Source: Phoronis australis (lineage: Eukaryota > Phoronida > Phoronidae). From it: 64,000 nucleotides of DNA. A program made the translations under genes and the position numbers. Under the pieces are notes generated by a model. That model searched no databases. It saw only the letters and a program-made list of their open reading frames with translations, and was not told the origin of the DNA. The stretch covers positions 489,225-553,224 of the forward strand of contig NMRA01000039.1 in the NCBI GenBank assembly GCA_002633005.1, written 5' to 3'. Numbering within the stretch: position 1 is the stretch's first letter; each line of letters starts with the position of its first letter. Below are positions 1 to 15,100 of the stretch, piece after piece.

Positions 1-85
1 ACTGTAAGGTGGCACCACCAGGCCACCACCTACCTCCAACAGCCACTGTAAGGTGGCACCACCAGGCCACCACCTACCTCCAACA
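1..85. repeat. 44-bp tandem duplication overlapping a splice donor
   Basis: Positions 1-41 are repeated exactly at 45-85, period 44 bp. The unit includes the last eight bases of BAZ2 coding exon 15 and its donor, so both copies carry an identical donor. The array may continue past the left edge. Confidence 0.95.
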
Positions 86-193
86 ACTGTTGAGCTCGTA
101 GCTCCCTCTCCATCCTCATTTCTTCCTGACGCTGCTGCTTCTCGCGCTGACGCAGCTGCTTGAAACGTTCCTTCTGTTTCAGACGCTCTTGCT
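78..193 (-). CDS. BAZ2: BAZ2 coding exon 15 (charged coiled coil; last exon in window)
   Basis: 116 nt, ending REEMRMERELRAQQLLE-like in sense: it contains RMERELRAQQLLE, against RMEKELRAQQILEAKKK in human BAZ2B. Acceptor CGTACAG, donor GAG/GTAGGT on a codon boundary. The donor lies inside a 44-bp tandem duplication, so a second identical donor occurs 44 nt further on. Confidence 0.92.
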
Positions 194-3100
194 CTGTACG
201 ACGAAAGCCACATTAAGAACTTACATGCAAGTCCATCAAGCATATTTTAGCCTCTTACTGACTGGATATTTGAAGCAGCAAGAAGTTGGAACTATTTTAT
301 GCAACCAGCTTTTTGGCATTCCTATTACACAGTCAACAATGTCTGCCAAAGACAGAATTAAGTAATGATGAAGTTCATATTTACAGACATATGCATACAC
401 GTCTGAAAGTTTTGCAAGACTACCACCTACACCATGAAAGGCAAAAAACCTCAATAAAAAGGTTACAAACAGCTAAAAGGTGGAAAAGATGTCACACGTG
501 ACCAACAGGACATCGAGTTTAAGGCAATTACCACAGATGGTCACATGACAATTGAAAATTGGATGAAAGTCAATGAAAATTTTAAAATTGACACATCTAA
601 ACTTTGGTAAGTTTATCATTCGTCTCATTTTGCATCCTTTGGAAACAGTCACATTTACACAATATTTGTAAATAATACTAACACCTTCATTAAAGTTGAT
701 GATCATTTTGTCCTAACGTAAGACTTAAATCTATAGTGTCAAAATTATCAGAATGAGGGTGGTTTTTTGATTATAATGACATAACATCTCAGGGAGTTGC
801 AGTGAGAACCAAGTCAGACGTCACATGACTTACAGTGTCGTCTGCTCTCACCTTTGATTATTTTGTCATAACATATCACTTAAAAGTAATATTAACATGA
901 TGAAAAGAAAGTGTCAAACCTACAAGGTAAGGATATTTTTTTGAATATGATAGAGTCACGTGATCACGTGACTCCCACAGTGTCGTCTGCTCTCACCTCT
1001 CATCAGCTTCACCTTGGCCTTCTCCTTCCTCCTCATCTCGCGCTCGCCCTTCTTCTTCTGCCGCTGCTCCATCGCAAACTTGGCTATCTCCTGCTGCTCA
1101 ATCTTTTTGGCAATCTTTTCCTGTGCCGCCATCTTGGCAGCCTCTTTCTTCTTCTGCTGAGTCCGCTTGACAGCGCGCCGCTGCGCTGGCCGGCGCTGGA
1201 TGGCAGCACTCAGCAGTGTCTGCACTTCCTGCTCCGAGAGCGAGATCATGCCCTGAGCACAAAGACAGGTCAAGTTGTTAGTGCCACTTGCAGATTAACT
1301 TTGATCATCATCAGATATTATACAAATGTTGTCCGATCCTGAGAGTGATATTCGACCCGGGCAATGCTGCTCTCTTTCAATCCACAAAAGCTGATATCAC
1401 CCTCAAGATCAATCTATATTTGTTCCAATCGTCTAATGGTACCAGTGATTCTTTTCTCTAATTTCTCCGTCTCTTATTAGATTGACATTTTCTAGCTACA
1501 GTGATGTATTAGCAGCATCTGCTCAAAAGCTTATGATTTCCACTAACTGTTATTGGTCAAATCATGAATAAAACAAGTCCAATTCAACCTATACTTAAAC
1601 TGTGGTGTCCACCCATTGACTTTGCAATGCGTCCATGAACTTCTCAAATTAAAAATGACTCAGCCAGGTATCTGCAAGATTCCAGTGAGCATAGCCAAAA
1701 GAAAATGCTACTCAAGTAACAGCGAGTTATAATTTTTAAGCAAATAATTACAGAAAACAAAACAAAACAAAAATAAAGCCACAGCAGTTAAGACATACAT
1801 TTAGACTACTTCAGCACTAATACATATCTTTGAGACACGACACACATACATACATTGTTGCCGTCGTTGGACAATTCCAGGAAGTCGCCTATTCCAACTC
1901 GAGTACTGAAGTTGAAGTTCTCTCGAGTCAAATCAGTGATGCCATTTGTCGCCAGGTACTGGAAATGACCAACCAAGCGTTACTTTAAAGTCATCTCATA
2001 GCGGAAAGACATTTTAATTGTGATACAGACAAACTGATAGCTCGTTATTGCTCGAGAGACCAAGGACAAAAAGCTCGTTATTGCTCGAGACCAAGCTCAC
2101 CAAGCTCGCATGTCACAGCGGGTCATTTCAAGCACCGACCAAGATCTCAAGCGATGACAACTGGCAAGTTCTTTCCAAGCACAGACACCACTCTCAAATT
2201 TACAAGCAAGTCAGTTCAGTTTTATACCAAAGGTGCTTTAATAAACAAAAAGTTAATTTTTTGAGAGAACACAGCAGCTTTGACATCCATAAAACGCAGA
2301 TACGTAGATCATAAACCACCTGCTCAACTACTCTTCCTATCATTAGATTGCTTCAAACTAACTTTTCAGACTGATGAAAATAACAAAGTGTACGTTTATA
2401 CTGGTGTTGTTATAAATCAACGGGTTGTTGTGGTATAACCAAGAATTAGTCTTCTTACGCGCCATGTGTTGGACATGAAAACCAAAATTTTGGTTGAATG
2501 TTTTGGGGTAGAACCATTTGATGTGCTTATTTAATATGGCGTTCATGATAACATGGACCGCATGGAGTCACCTTTATGCGAAAATTTACCACTGACAGCT
2601 ATCTCAAATTTATTTCAAATCGAAGTTTGCAATTTTGCCTGCGTTGGTCTTGAATGCAATGTCACCCACCCAAGGACAGCTTAACCATCGAGCAATTCCT
2701 TTTTGGAAACAGTTATAAATAAACAAAGTTTTACATATCGGTTGCATAACAACACCTCTAGATTAAAACGATACAAACACTGAGGTCTAAATTTCTTGGC
2801 TTTTGTTTTCCACCGCATTTTGCACTAACAGAGAATGGGTTCATGTTCAACGGCATGACACAACTTGTCACATCTGAACATTTTCAAAATGCTACAGGAA
2901 AGTGTCACTCGTCACAGCTTTTTTTGGTGTTTTTTGCATGTACAAGTCATATCAAATTTGTTCTTTTCACATATGCGAGACAACATTTGTCAATGATAAC
3001 GATCCAATAATTTAAAAATTTGTGAAAAGATGAACCACCACTTGATGCAGAGTAAAATAAGTGTAAACCAAGCACAACACAAACAGTCCACTTGGCTCAG

Positions 3101-6100
3101 CAGATTACAATACACGCATGATGAATATTCAAAAAGAGTGAAGATGCAGTATTTCCCTCGAGCCTTGGAATGGTGAATGAACATTTAGTTTACCCGGAGC
3201 TGGACACGTCAGTTTCTTTTAAGTAAACTACATTAAAACGTCACAAAATGTCACAGAATTTTAAGCAATCGAGTTTTGTCACGGTGCCACTTTGAATTCA
3301 TTCTCTGGGTAAATATGGAATGAGGCACAGTAACCTGAAGTACGCGCTGTTTTTCACTTACCTTGTTGATCTCCAGAAGACTCTTCAACATTTTCCCACA
3401 GGGGGCATAGTAAACGACATCTCCCACAATGCCCCGTTGGCCCACTGTTCGTATTCTGGTCTCGCGCCTCCAGCTAGGACACACAAACGATACCAATGAT
3501 CACCACTGCACTAATAGGAATTTCCACCAATTCCCGCTGGTCAATCCATTTTGCATCTAACCAAAAACTCTGAATTCAAATTTCCCTGATACTCTATGAC
3601 TTGTAACCAATGGACATGCGCATCAACGTACACATTTGATAAAGGTTTGATCGGGTTTCCATTAGGACAGATTAGCCCAGACATAAGGCCACCAACCCAA
3701 TGATACCGTGGCAACCAACTGATATCATCTGCGTTATTGAACATCAGTAACATTTCAGCAAGACAGCATTCAGTTTTCAAAACACTAATTAGCTGGTTCC
3801 TTTTTATAACTTAAGGTTACGCAGGACTTTATTGACAAATCTTAGCATTTAGCCAAATATAACACTTTAAATCAATAAAAGTACACACTTACTGAATGTA
3901 GAAAGTAAGTAAAAGTACACACTTACTGAATGTAGAAAGTAAGTAAAATTTAATTTTTGACTTTTTACCAATCTGCCATTAATTGTAAACTCATTTCCTG
4001 ACAGTAATTATGAAGTGAGAGCACAAGACCTAATTCCTGTCTTAAGTTTGACTCACTTTTCCCCAAACACGCCCTTTAACATACCCGTGCTCAAGAGGAA
4101 TCCTAACTTCTTCTTCATTGACCTCACGTGACTTCTTCACAGGAACACTTCCATCAGTACCGGATGACTCCGCCCCGTCTCCTACCTTTCTCTTGGCGGG
4201 GGTCTTAGGCTCGCCGGAGTCGGAGTTGCTACCAGACTCGGAATCGCTACCTGAGCTACTCTCACTACTGCTGTCTTCGGAGTCTATAAACAAAAACAAG
4301 ACAGCCATCAAATTAGATTACAGGAGAGAAGAGCTTGTGAGACTGCCTGGTTTTCTCTTTGACATTCCACGCAGAGAAATTTTTTAAAACATGTTACTCC
4401 AAAAATAATTTGGAACATAAAATCTGGGTCAAAATATCTGTAACTTGGTGAGCATTTAGTTTGACGTAATACAGTAAGAATAACTTTGAAGAAGACTTTT
4501 ATGGAAACACTGAAAAGGACTTTAGCTCAATTCAGGCATTACTTCAGGATCCACTCTCAGTCTTTGGAATGGTTTATTGTGGTATTCATTTTAAGCATAA
4601 ATTACATTCCGGATTGTTCGCAACTATGGTGAAAATTCTCCAATTTGGGACGTGAAAACCCTCACATATTGAATTTTCTTTATTCTGGAATTTGGAACAA
4701 GGGCGATTTTGGCGTTGTAAAAGCGCACTCAAATTGAACATGGAAAAAATATTTCCAAAGGGTAAAAGATCAGTAAATGCAGAATTTGACGATCTTTCAA
4801 ATTATTACTGTTTCACTTTGACTGTACCTGAACCTGAAGATGAATTTGATGACGAATCACTGTTACCATCATTTGTGCCTTTCGCAGTCGACGTGCTGCT
4901 CAGAGTTTTGAACGTAGCCACCAGGGGGCGATCAGCAGAGGTCTCTACCTGCATGGCTGGTGGAGGAGATGCAGTTTTACCAAGAAGTACCTGTGCCAAT
5001 TTAGAGCCATCTTTGCCTTTAGATTTCTCATGCTGCAAAGAAGAATAATGGCCATAAATCAAAATTCCTGACATGATAGTGTTCACTAAGTATTAAAGTC
5101 CAACTATGCAAACATCAAGCTTTTGTTAACACGATTGCACCCTCAAATGTCACACATCTCTACTTCATAACCTGCCGAGTGAGAATGGATTTGGAAAGGC
5201 CTATGGTAATTCTCCACCCATCTCATTCCGCACACCAAAAATGATTTTGAAAACCAATACTCTGCCCCTCACTAATTTCGCACGAGACTACTGCTACAGG
5301 CCCTTCATGGCTATCATCAACATCAACTATTCAAGTTCAGCCACTGCACCTACCCTCCCTCAACCCGCCCATCATACATCTTCCGTACCTCTTTGGTGTG
5401 TTGGGTCACGCTCTTCTTAGCCATCTTCAGCATCAACTTGTCAAGTTCAGCCATGACTCCTAACTTCCCTCAACCCTCCCATCATACCCCTGTCTATACA
5501 TCCTCAGTGCGCTATTGCTGTGTTGGGTCAGAACTTTTCAGCCCTCTTCAGCATCAGTTATTCAAGCTCAGCCACCCCACCAACCTTCCCAACCCTCCCA
5601 TCAAATGCCTCCCTATACATCTTCAGTACCTCTTTGCTATGCTGAGCCAGTCCTTTCTTGGCCATCTTCAGCTGCAGCTGTTGCTGCTTCAGCTCAGCTT
5701 CAAGCCTCTCTCTCAGGTCATCCTGTTTGTGTTTCTGAGCCTGAAACAGACACGGTTTGAGCAAAGTGACTCCTGTTGGCCATTGGTTAATGCATCTGCT
5801 TAATGCTATGCAAGACTTAACTAAAAAGTCCAAAAATTCACACACTTACAAAACTACAGTAATTAACTCTGTATTACATTTTCTGTAAGCAGAAAGTCCG
5901 TAGATACTGATTTTTGACTTTATACCATTCTGTCATTAATTGGGTCAAGTGACCCTGCCATTTTAGTGAAACTTAAAATCTCAAAAACTGTTACAGTTTG
6001 CTAAAATATCAGTTCGTTTTCATTTTATGCAACTTTTGATCATTTTTTCAAAAATCACAAAGAATCCATGTTTGATAGCCCCTCATGAAAAAAGGTACAA

Positions 6101-9100
6101 TTTATAAAAAAATATTCAGACAATGTTTTGGAGAACAATACATAGAACATAGTGAGTGCAAGTTTCATATAAATCCAATCAACCATTGCGGAGACATAAC
6201 GCGCTGAAGTTGGCCATATTTGGACATTTTTCAGGTTCCTACGTACCATAACCTTCATGTTTGGAATGGTAACAAACCACATTAAGAAACGTCTTCTTCA
6301 GAAGTTTGGATTGTTCTTAAAGAATGTTCTATACATGGCTTAAAGCAACCTATGACACATGAAAAAGGTTGGATAAACAAATTCAAAACTTCTATAGGAC
6401 CACCAAAAATTCATCACAAGAGCCACTTTGGAAAGATATAATACCAAATGCAAAATTATATATTCACCATAAAAGAGATAATCCAGAAAGCGATGAAATT
6501 TATATCATTTTCCAAAATGGATGCTGGCAAGGCAAACGATTACCTTGACAGTGATATGCCAAAAGTGAGATCTATAAAACCGCGTAAATTAATCAGATTT
6601 TGAAAAATGGTCAAACTGCCACCTTGTTAACATTTGCTGAAAAAATGAACTCCAAACTTCTTTGACATCAACGAGCGTCAGTTACGTTTCAAATGGCGAC
6701 AAGAGCTAGTTGTTCTACACTTCGCAAAAGCTTTCATGTTAGTCTTCTCACCTGGGGGCTATTGATGTTTGTACATGGTATTTTGAGCAGGGTCTTGTTA
6801 CTGGACTTGGGCCGGCCCCTTGGTCGTCCGGGAATCTTTAACGGTGGAGACGTGCTACACGTAGCTTTCTTGTGAACATGATCGCGAATTTGATCAGCAA
6901 GCTTCTTCTTGTTCGGGTACTCCTAAAATATAGATTCACATATGAGATCAACTTCAACGGAGGTTGAACATTGACAGCAAATGTTTCAGTATGGCTCTAA
7001 GTATTACGTCTAAGCGAGACTATTCACACCCACGAATATACAACTTCAAACAAAGATAAACAAACTAAAGACAGTTAAGCAAAAATACAGTCAATTCCAT
7101 AGAGCAAACGCAATGTCCCACTCGCTATTCAACACATTCTTTGTCCGCCATTCGTGTTTATTCAGTGCAAGTGAATGCAGAACCAAGATGCGGGTTTTTT
7201 GTTGGTGCAGTTACGTCACTTTGTAATGTTCCTTGTTCGGGGGAACAGTAATTCCCATGGAAACATGTCTCTGAGATAACCAGTGCCCCGTTGCATGAAT
7301 CAGTCCCAAAAAGGGACCCAACTAAGATCCCTAAATCTAATGCGGGCTTGTGGAATTGTGAAAACACTACTAGTCATTTCTTATGCAGTTTTATTGTCAT
7401 TACTAAGTCAATTTTTGGCTTTGACGCAAAGCAAGAGTGAAGTTTATGTTGAATTCTCAATATTATTGAAAATAAGTAAGAATCTTTTCATGCAACGCCT
7501 CTAACTTAAGGACTAAATCCCTATTTATTTTCATTGACTTCAGGGCTCAGGTTTTATTTATACTATTAGAAAATGCCATGAGTCAAAGAGGAACTCATAA
7601 TAAAGATAAAATGATAGAAAACGATTATATCTGAGAGTAAAGAACGACACAAATATGCAGAAGATTTAGGGACCTTAGCTGAACCCCTATCTGTATCATG
7701 CAACCAGGCACAGGAATCTGAAGGTAACTGTAACATCAAAAACTATTGCACCCCCCTCCAATTGTCAAATCTGTTATGACTAGGGGAAGCAACAACATTG
7801 TCACATTGTAAATTTCAAACTAATTCCACTCAGACGCATAATTACTAAACAAACATTTTAATCTACTACTAGCTTCATTTCTACCGAACATGTGTCTCTT
7901 ATTTGCAAACAATGTAATCAGCATTTGAAAAATAAAAAAATTGCAATTTTGGCAATTAATTTTGTGTAAAATTAGAGAAAAATTAGTAACGCAAATGTCT
8001 AACACAACTAAATTGCTTAAATAGTTGAAAGACAACTTTCCTGCCAGTCTCAATGACGCCCATTAGGCAGCTGTCAAGTCACGAGCTACGTTGCCTCAAA
8101 TGCAACAAAAAACACAAATTCCAAACACCCCTTTTGCATATGTCTGGACAAGCTAGCGCAACCAAACCTCCTCACAAATTAGTCAGCTCTTGAAAAAGTT
8201 TTAGAGCATATTCTCCTCATACCAACTAACCTGTTGCTCCGAGGTTGCTTTGGGAGATGACATATTGCCTTGGGCTTCAGACTGTTTCTTTGACGATTCG
8301 GGATCCTGAGAATACAAAACATAACTGATAAGGCCTCAGTGTGATTGACATTTGATATAAATGTTACCTTGAATTTTGAATGTGTACAGACTGACACAAG
8401 TCCAGAGTGCAACAACTTAAAGCAATTAAAAGGGAAATTTTAAAATGCAACTGAACATCACTATCATTTGTAATACTTTTCACAAGGATCATTGGCTGAT
8501 TCAATAAGTTACAACTGACCCTTGAAACAGCACCAGAAAAGACTTATCCATCCCACAATGCACCATTTTCCAATTTCCATCAGTCAACAACCCAAAACTT
8601 TCCCAGAATGCACTGCTACCACTCACCGTCGTCTCCTCCCCGTCCTTGCCTTTAGTCTTCATCATCTGCTGCTCTGCAAACTTGCGCAGGTTTGGCATGG
8701 CGTCATACTGCGAGCTCCTCAGCTGGTTCACAAGGTGCTCGTGCTGCCGTTTCCGCAGCATCTCCGCGGCGAGCTCACGCTGAGCCTCACACTTGTCCGT
8801 CACTGACGAGGGAGGCACCTTGGCAGACTCCGCATTCTGCACAAAACAACATAAGATTTGAGGTCAAATTGCATTATTTTACTAGTCTATTTCTGTCAAA
8901 AAAGATGTGGTATTTTTGATTTCTTGTTTCTTTACGTGACTACATTTTACCCCAACTGACAGAATATTTAGTGACTGCTCTGATGACAATGATGTAGTTT
9001 AAAATTTTAACAATAATTTCTTTCCATGTTATGAAGAAGCCTTTGTCAGTAACGGATGGAAACACTGGTGAGGCCACACATAACAGTCACGTGATTAGTA

Positions 9101-12100
9101 ATTTATACTGCAAGCAAAGAATATAGCCTATAAGATGAATATCTTCACATTTCATGTACGCAAGTTTGGTGCTAAAGCTGCATCTCGTTCTGTTTAACGG
9201 GTTAAAAAACAAAAATCGAATTTCACCTTTTGCTCTTATAGAATCAGTTTCAAAATATACTTTAGCAAGATAAAATTCTATCACCGTTATCAACAGATAA
9301 TATTATAACCATCGGCAACTCAAGAAAAAGCTAAAACTGAGAATTGAAATTGGTGCATAAACACAATGCTTGTGACTTGAGTAGGTAGTGGAAAAGAATC
9401 ATTTCACAGTAAGGAATATCATGACCGATGTTATGAAAGCAAAAAGCCAAAATTAGATTTTTGTTGACCCAGTTTATCATATCTACGCAGTGAATCCTCA
9501 ATTTCATAGGAGATTACAGTAGTTTGATGGAATTTGATACAGAATCAAAGTTTACAATGACGAGGTATGTACTGGGGCAAGCGAAGAATGAATTTCTTCC
9601 CAAAACCCATCATTGACAGACGATTTTTTCCAGAAATCTTTAACACTCTACCTGGTGAATACCTGCCTCAACCTATGATGTGATGATTTAAAAATATCAT
9701 AAAACAATGTGTGTGCATCTTATTTTGAAAATTTCATAACAATCTCCTAACAAATAGCAATGTTCCAGCCTCATTACATAATTGCACCTGATAGGTATAC
9801 TCAGGGCTTGGAATGACCAATGATGCACCTGATAGGTATACTCAGAGCTTGGAATGACCAATGACAAAAAAACGCGAAAACTTTTACGGCCCAAAACATG
9901 TGCGCTACCCAGCCTTGAAATAGTCGATGTGAGCCTTTCGCTGACAAAAATCGGTAGGACTAAAAAAAAAACGTTATCACCATCAGTAGCATGCGTCTGC
10001 GTCTTTTTATCTCGTCCATCCACTCCTCCACTCCCACCCCCACACATTTTTGGCTGCAGAGACGTAGTATTTGTTACGGCGGTTTCCAATCACACGAGAC
10101 GCCATAGAAAATCCCACCACGCTATCCCAGATGCCCCGGCAATGTTGACAATTTACATTTCTCCGAAACATAAAGAGCAACTTCCGCTTTTCGAGGTGAA
10201 CGTCGTCGGCAATGCCGCGGTAAGAAAGGAATTTGCCGCGGAAATTTTATATCAAATCCGACTTTTTTTACGCGGAAATATAATAAAATGCGCGGGCAGA
10301 ACATTTGAAAAAAGCGGAAATCCACGTTTCCGCGGAAAATTCCAAGCTCTGTATCCTAAACATTCATTTGGCAGTGGGAAATGCAGATCTAGAAAACTTG
10401 GCAGTGAAACAGTTACCAAAAGCGTTTACCAACGAGAATGTATCCACCCCACGGTAACTCACGTGTTGCAGCTTTAGCACATGTTCTCGACGCATAAACT
10501 CTGCCTGTTGATTCTTAAGATGGTTAAGAACTTCTTTGGCCAAGAAATCATCGTCAGAATCCTTGCTCACGTCCTTGAAATGACAATAACAAGCGAGTAT
10601 GGATTCTATCATCCAGCCAATGAGCATTCAAGGCTTGACCCTTAGCATAACGTCAACTGGCCAAATGTGACCTGGCAAAATTCCCAGGAAGCCAAACGGG
10701 ATAATGTGGAAACGCCCTGTGAGGGGGTGAGAACGTCCTGGCCTCCACAACAATCGGAAATTAATAAACGGGACATCTGAGTAAAAAACACATCAAGCTC
10801 TCGTATTTTTTAAAAAGCTGCACAAAGGCATGTAAACAAGGGAAAGCAAAGTTTGAAGTGCTATGATTTGTCAAGCGGTGATTAAAAAACACAAATACCT
10901 CATCATTTTTGCTCATCTTTTGAAAAACCGAACAAACATTCCACACAATCAACTCGATTCTTAAAAATCCAGAGACCATAACCAGCTGTACTTCTTTGCT
11001 CTTAAAATTAGTTTAATGATGGGCCAGTCAGCAGGATACAAGAACAGTTGAATACGTGCATATATTGCGTATGTGCACAAATCTGGACCCTTGTGATTGT
11101 AAACTGTGATGCTATACAGTTTCATCCACCTGACTCGACACCGACATGAGCAATAACTGCAATTGAGCTAGAAATCCTCTGTAACATGAATAAGAAACAC
11201 TTTGGGGGGAGTTCTGTAACAGAGAGTGGTCTAAATCAAAGGCCGAATTCTCGCAGTTTTAACAATTATTTCATACTACAGCAGAAAGACCTCCAGCTAC
11301 TTTTACCGAAGGGGAATTTTTGACATCTTTAAGGTTATGTAGGACCCTATAAAAAGGTCCAAATTTGACTTACTTCAGAAGATCGTAACCCAGGAATGGC
11401 ATATCGGAATCATGAAACTTTCGGATACTAAGCTTTAGGCGCTGTTCACCAACACGCTGCTGGGAATGTTCCACTTATACATAAGGGGTTATCAGCATAT
11501 AGGACTTTTATGAAAAATCTCAGAAATTGAATAAAATAACAACGAAATGATAATTTAAGAAACTGTAATAGCGTTTTTGAACATACTCAAATGAAATCCG
11601 GTTGTGGTTTTGCTATAAATGTACCTTTCTTTGTTGCTAAATTTTACTAAAAAGACAGTCACATGACCCTATTAATAGCAAGTCGGTATAAAGTAAAAAA
11701 ATCAAATTCTACAGGATTTCTACTTTCAGAAAATATACGCTTTTATTTAGTTAAAACCTGCAGTGTTGCATATGTTTGGCTATGTACACATACTTATCCA
11801 TAAGGTTCTAAATAGACTTAACACCTCATTCTACAGCAGAATTACCTCGGACTCGGTTGATTTTAAAGTACTTTTGCTAGCAGATGAGTGTGCTGGGGGA
11901 GGGAGTGTTGCAGCTGGGGGCTGGTCTTTCGTTGTCTCATGAGGGACGGATAGTTCAGGAGGCCTGTGCTTTGAGCCAGACGTCTGCTCACCAGCTTTCG
12001 ACACCGTGGCAGCAGGACTAGAACGAGTTGCCGTTGACGACGAAGTCACAGTCGTCTTGGCATTGGTCTGCTTCAGGGGTGACGAGTGAGCAGACGATGT

Positions 12101-15100
12101 CGATGTGGTTGTCATGGTTACCATTGAACAGTATGGTGGCATGAGAAATGGGTTGCCATAAAGGCCAAAACCTGAAAAAGCAGAGTATTGCATTTCAGAA
12201 TGTAGATCGATTTGAACTCGAAAAGATGAGAATTCAACAATTCTTCACTTATTTCACACGGAAATAATTGTCAAGACGGTATTTCTCTATTTTTCAAACG
12301 CTGATTGCAATGTTGCAAAAATGGAAGCTTCATCAGATGTTATTTTATGACATCTAGACTGTTCAATCCTAGCTAATAATGGGCAGTTTTCTTGATTTTG
12401 ATTTTTCTTGAGTAATTTGAAAAAATAAAATTTCACTTATTTTCTAATATTGCATGCTTAATCGGTGAAGAATTACTGCAACACGAGCGTTGGAGTGTGT
12501 CAGTGTGTTACATCACACAGATGGTCATATCACTCAATAAACATTCTACAAGGAGAAAATTTAGAAACGAAATTTTCAAAAGGGAATAATTGTGCTGGAT
12601 TACGTTAAAAGCATCAGTATCTCGTAATTACGATCAGTTAGATGTACCAGTGGTTGGGGAAAAAGCAGCGCGGCAGATACAGGCACAAGTCTACAGAGTC
12701 TGCCATCTTGTGATTTATTTCATGTGTTGAATATTCAGAATAATCAGGATTGAAAACCAAGCAAGCCCACTAGAAAATTCAGAGGCCACACATGCTAGCT
12801 CTGCGGTGCTCCTATTCGTTAAATGTACACAGTGACATTTGAATGCACGACCTGTGCAAAGAAACAAAGGGAGTTTCAAAACACCCAGAGTATAAATCAA
12901 AAGCTTTAAACAATTTGGGGGGACATCAGGGGTTTGTTTAATGAAAAGTGACAAAAAATGTACTCAGAAAATTTGACTTACGTTCCCCCTTCACAATTAC
13001 TGAAAAAAGAATAAATTCTTGCCATGTAATTGTTAGCACATCACAGTTCAGAAATAATAAGTAAGTATGTGAGAAATTATCTACAGCAGTATATTTTCAG
13101 AGGCCCGATACTTTTGTTGCAGTTAGGTAAAATTATTTTTGAGAAACAGCTATGTGGAGCCAAAGACAAAACTTCTGACTTAAGTCACTTTTCATGCAAC
13201 AGTCCCCAGAGTGTATAAAGCCCCAAGGCTGCCATGGACCCGCCTTCCAATAGAAATAACTTAAGCCTCAGACCACTTAACCATGATTGGTTTCAAAGGT
13301 TTCACTAACCCAGATGACAAGTGATTTCTGAGTTTGGTGAGAACCAATAAGTTTGATACTGCTTGAGACCAGACTTAACAAGCTAGCAGCTTAACTTATA
13401 TGCCAAAAACGGTCTCGCGTAAGAATGACCTGTCAGTTTTTTTTCATCAAATGCGAAAACGAAACAAGGTGAATCAAGTTTTGAAATCGTAAATCGAGTT
13501 AATCAAAAGTTACTTTCTTGGTGGAAGGTCATGACAGCAGTGATATGGACAGGGTTTCTTCACCACAAAGGCATATTCTGAGTTGACCAACTGTTTATAA
13601 TAAATAAAAACCGCCTTTTTCTCAAATTTGACTGATTAATATATTATGTTGATTGAATGCTGAATTTAAAACAATACGGTGTTCGCTTGTTGTTCACTGT
13701 AAAATTGAGGTGTGACTGAACGGCTTGAATAGGGCCAACTAAAAACTTTTCACTTAACATCAACCCCGTCGGTCAACCCAAACAGGGGAACAGACAATCG
13801 AGATGTTCCCCACAGGGGGGCTTACTTTTCTGAGCGGCGGTGGGGTCGCGCAGCAATGCCTCGAAGTTGATTGCATCAGAGACTGTGCCAAGCCCAGTCA
13901 CCGAAGAACTGAAGCTGTTAGCCAAACTGTTCAGGCTGCTGGCGAAATAGTCGTACCCCGAGCTGGATGCCAGCTGCCGGGCGTGCTCCGAAGCGGTAGT
14001 TGCTGCATGCCAGTACTCGGCGCCACCTAGCAGCAGAGGTTAAAGTTAGCAAAGGTGTGGGGAAAATGTTAGGGACAGGAATGCTTGTACATAGGGTGGT
14101 TTTCAAAAGAGCAATGACAAAGCTTTGCCACGGCCAACTTGCCTAAAACTATGACGCAAATCAGTGGCAAACTAAGAAAAAATGTCGACAAAATTATCCA
14201 ACAATTTTGCAAGCACAGAAAAGAAACAGGACTGGTAAAACTATCCATGGACACCAAAGAAAAGGAGGGACAAAGAAAATGAAATCAGAAAAGACCGCTG
14301 GCAGTAAAAAGAGAATTGTATAACTGTAACAAACAATCTGTCACTATGTCGATTAGCCGTAGTCAAGTTATGAAAGTCTCATGCTACTTTGTTACATAAT
14401 AATAGTGACCAATCATCCTACAGCTACCTGCCATTGAAGCCTGAGTTTCTGTCTCAAGCTCAGTTCTGCGATGCCGATAAACTTCAAATGGAAATTCATT
14501 GTCTTCAATGTCCCTGTTTTCCCGGAACATTGACACAGAAATCACGCTGTGCCGTGCTGTTAGGTAAAGCCTTAACAAAGTGTCAAATAGGGCAATGGTG
14601 TTCACAGGCTGTTGGAAAATTACTGACTCCGAAACCATAACTACCAGCACACCGTTAGTACTACGGAAAAGATACGCTAGAAAAGATACGCAGAAAACTT
14701 ACACTGACGGGAGAATTTCAACAAGACATATAATCAGAAGCAAATGGAAACAATTCTTCAGTGCTGGACAAAAATAATTGCTAAAGTCATTTTTCTATTT
14801 TTGAAAGGTTTGCTACTACACGGGTAAAAAAGGCTCAAAATGTTACGAAAATGTTTGGCGACAGTCCTACTACACAGAATGCCATATGTTAACAAAGTAC
14901 AGTAAAATTTTCTCCGCTTTTTGTGGTGAAATTGATTAAAATCGAACACAGTTGCTTTCCACCACATTACTGAACAGAAGAAGTTGCTTTGTAAAATCCC
15001 TTCTTGCAAAATTTCTGTCCAAACACACCAACATTTAAATTGTAAATGGTTCAAAGCACTGGTAACTGAAGTAAATGTTAGTATTTTCAGGCCAATACAA

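Noticed and set aside
911-1342. 143-codon leucine-rich open frame on the plus strand
   Set aside because: Shadow of BAZ2 coding exon 14 on the other strand; Lys/Arg/Glu codons read as Leu/Phe/Ser.
5393-5803. Two plus-strand open frames rich in Ser/Pro/Leu
   Set aside because: Antisense to the duplicated BAZ2 exon 9 region; no splice or family support.
9854-10477. 207-codon open frame on the plus strand
   Set aside because: Lies across a hAT-like non-autonomous element and the opposite strand of BAZ2 coding exon 5; composition random.
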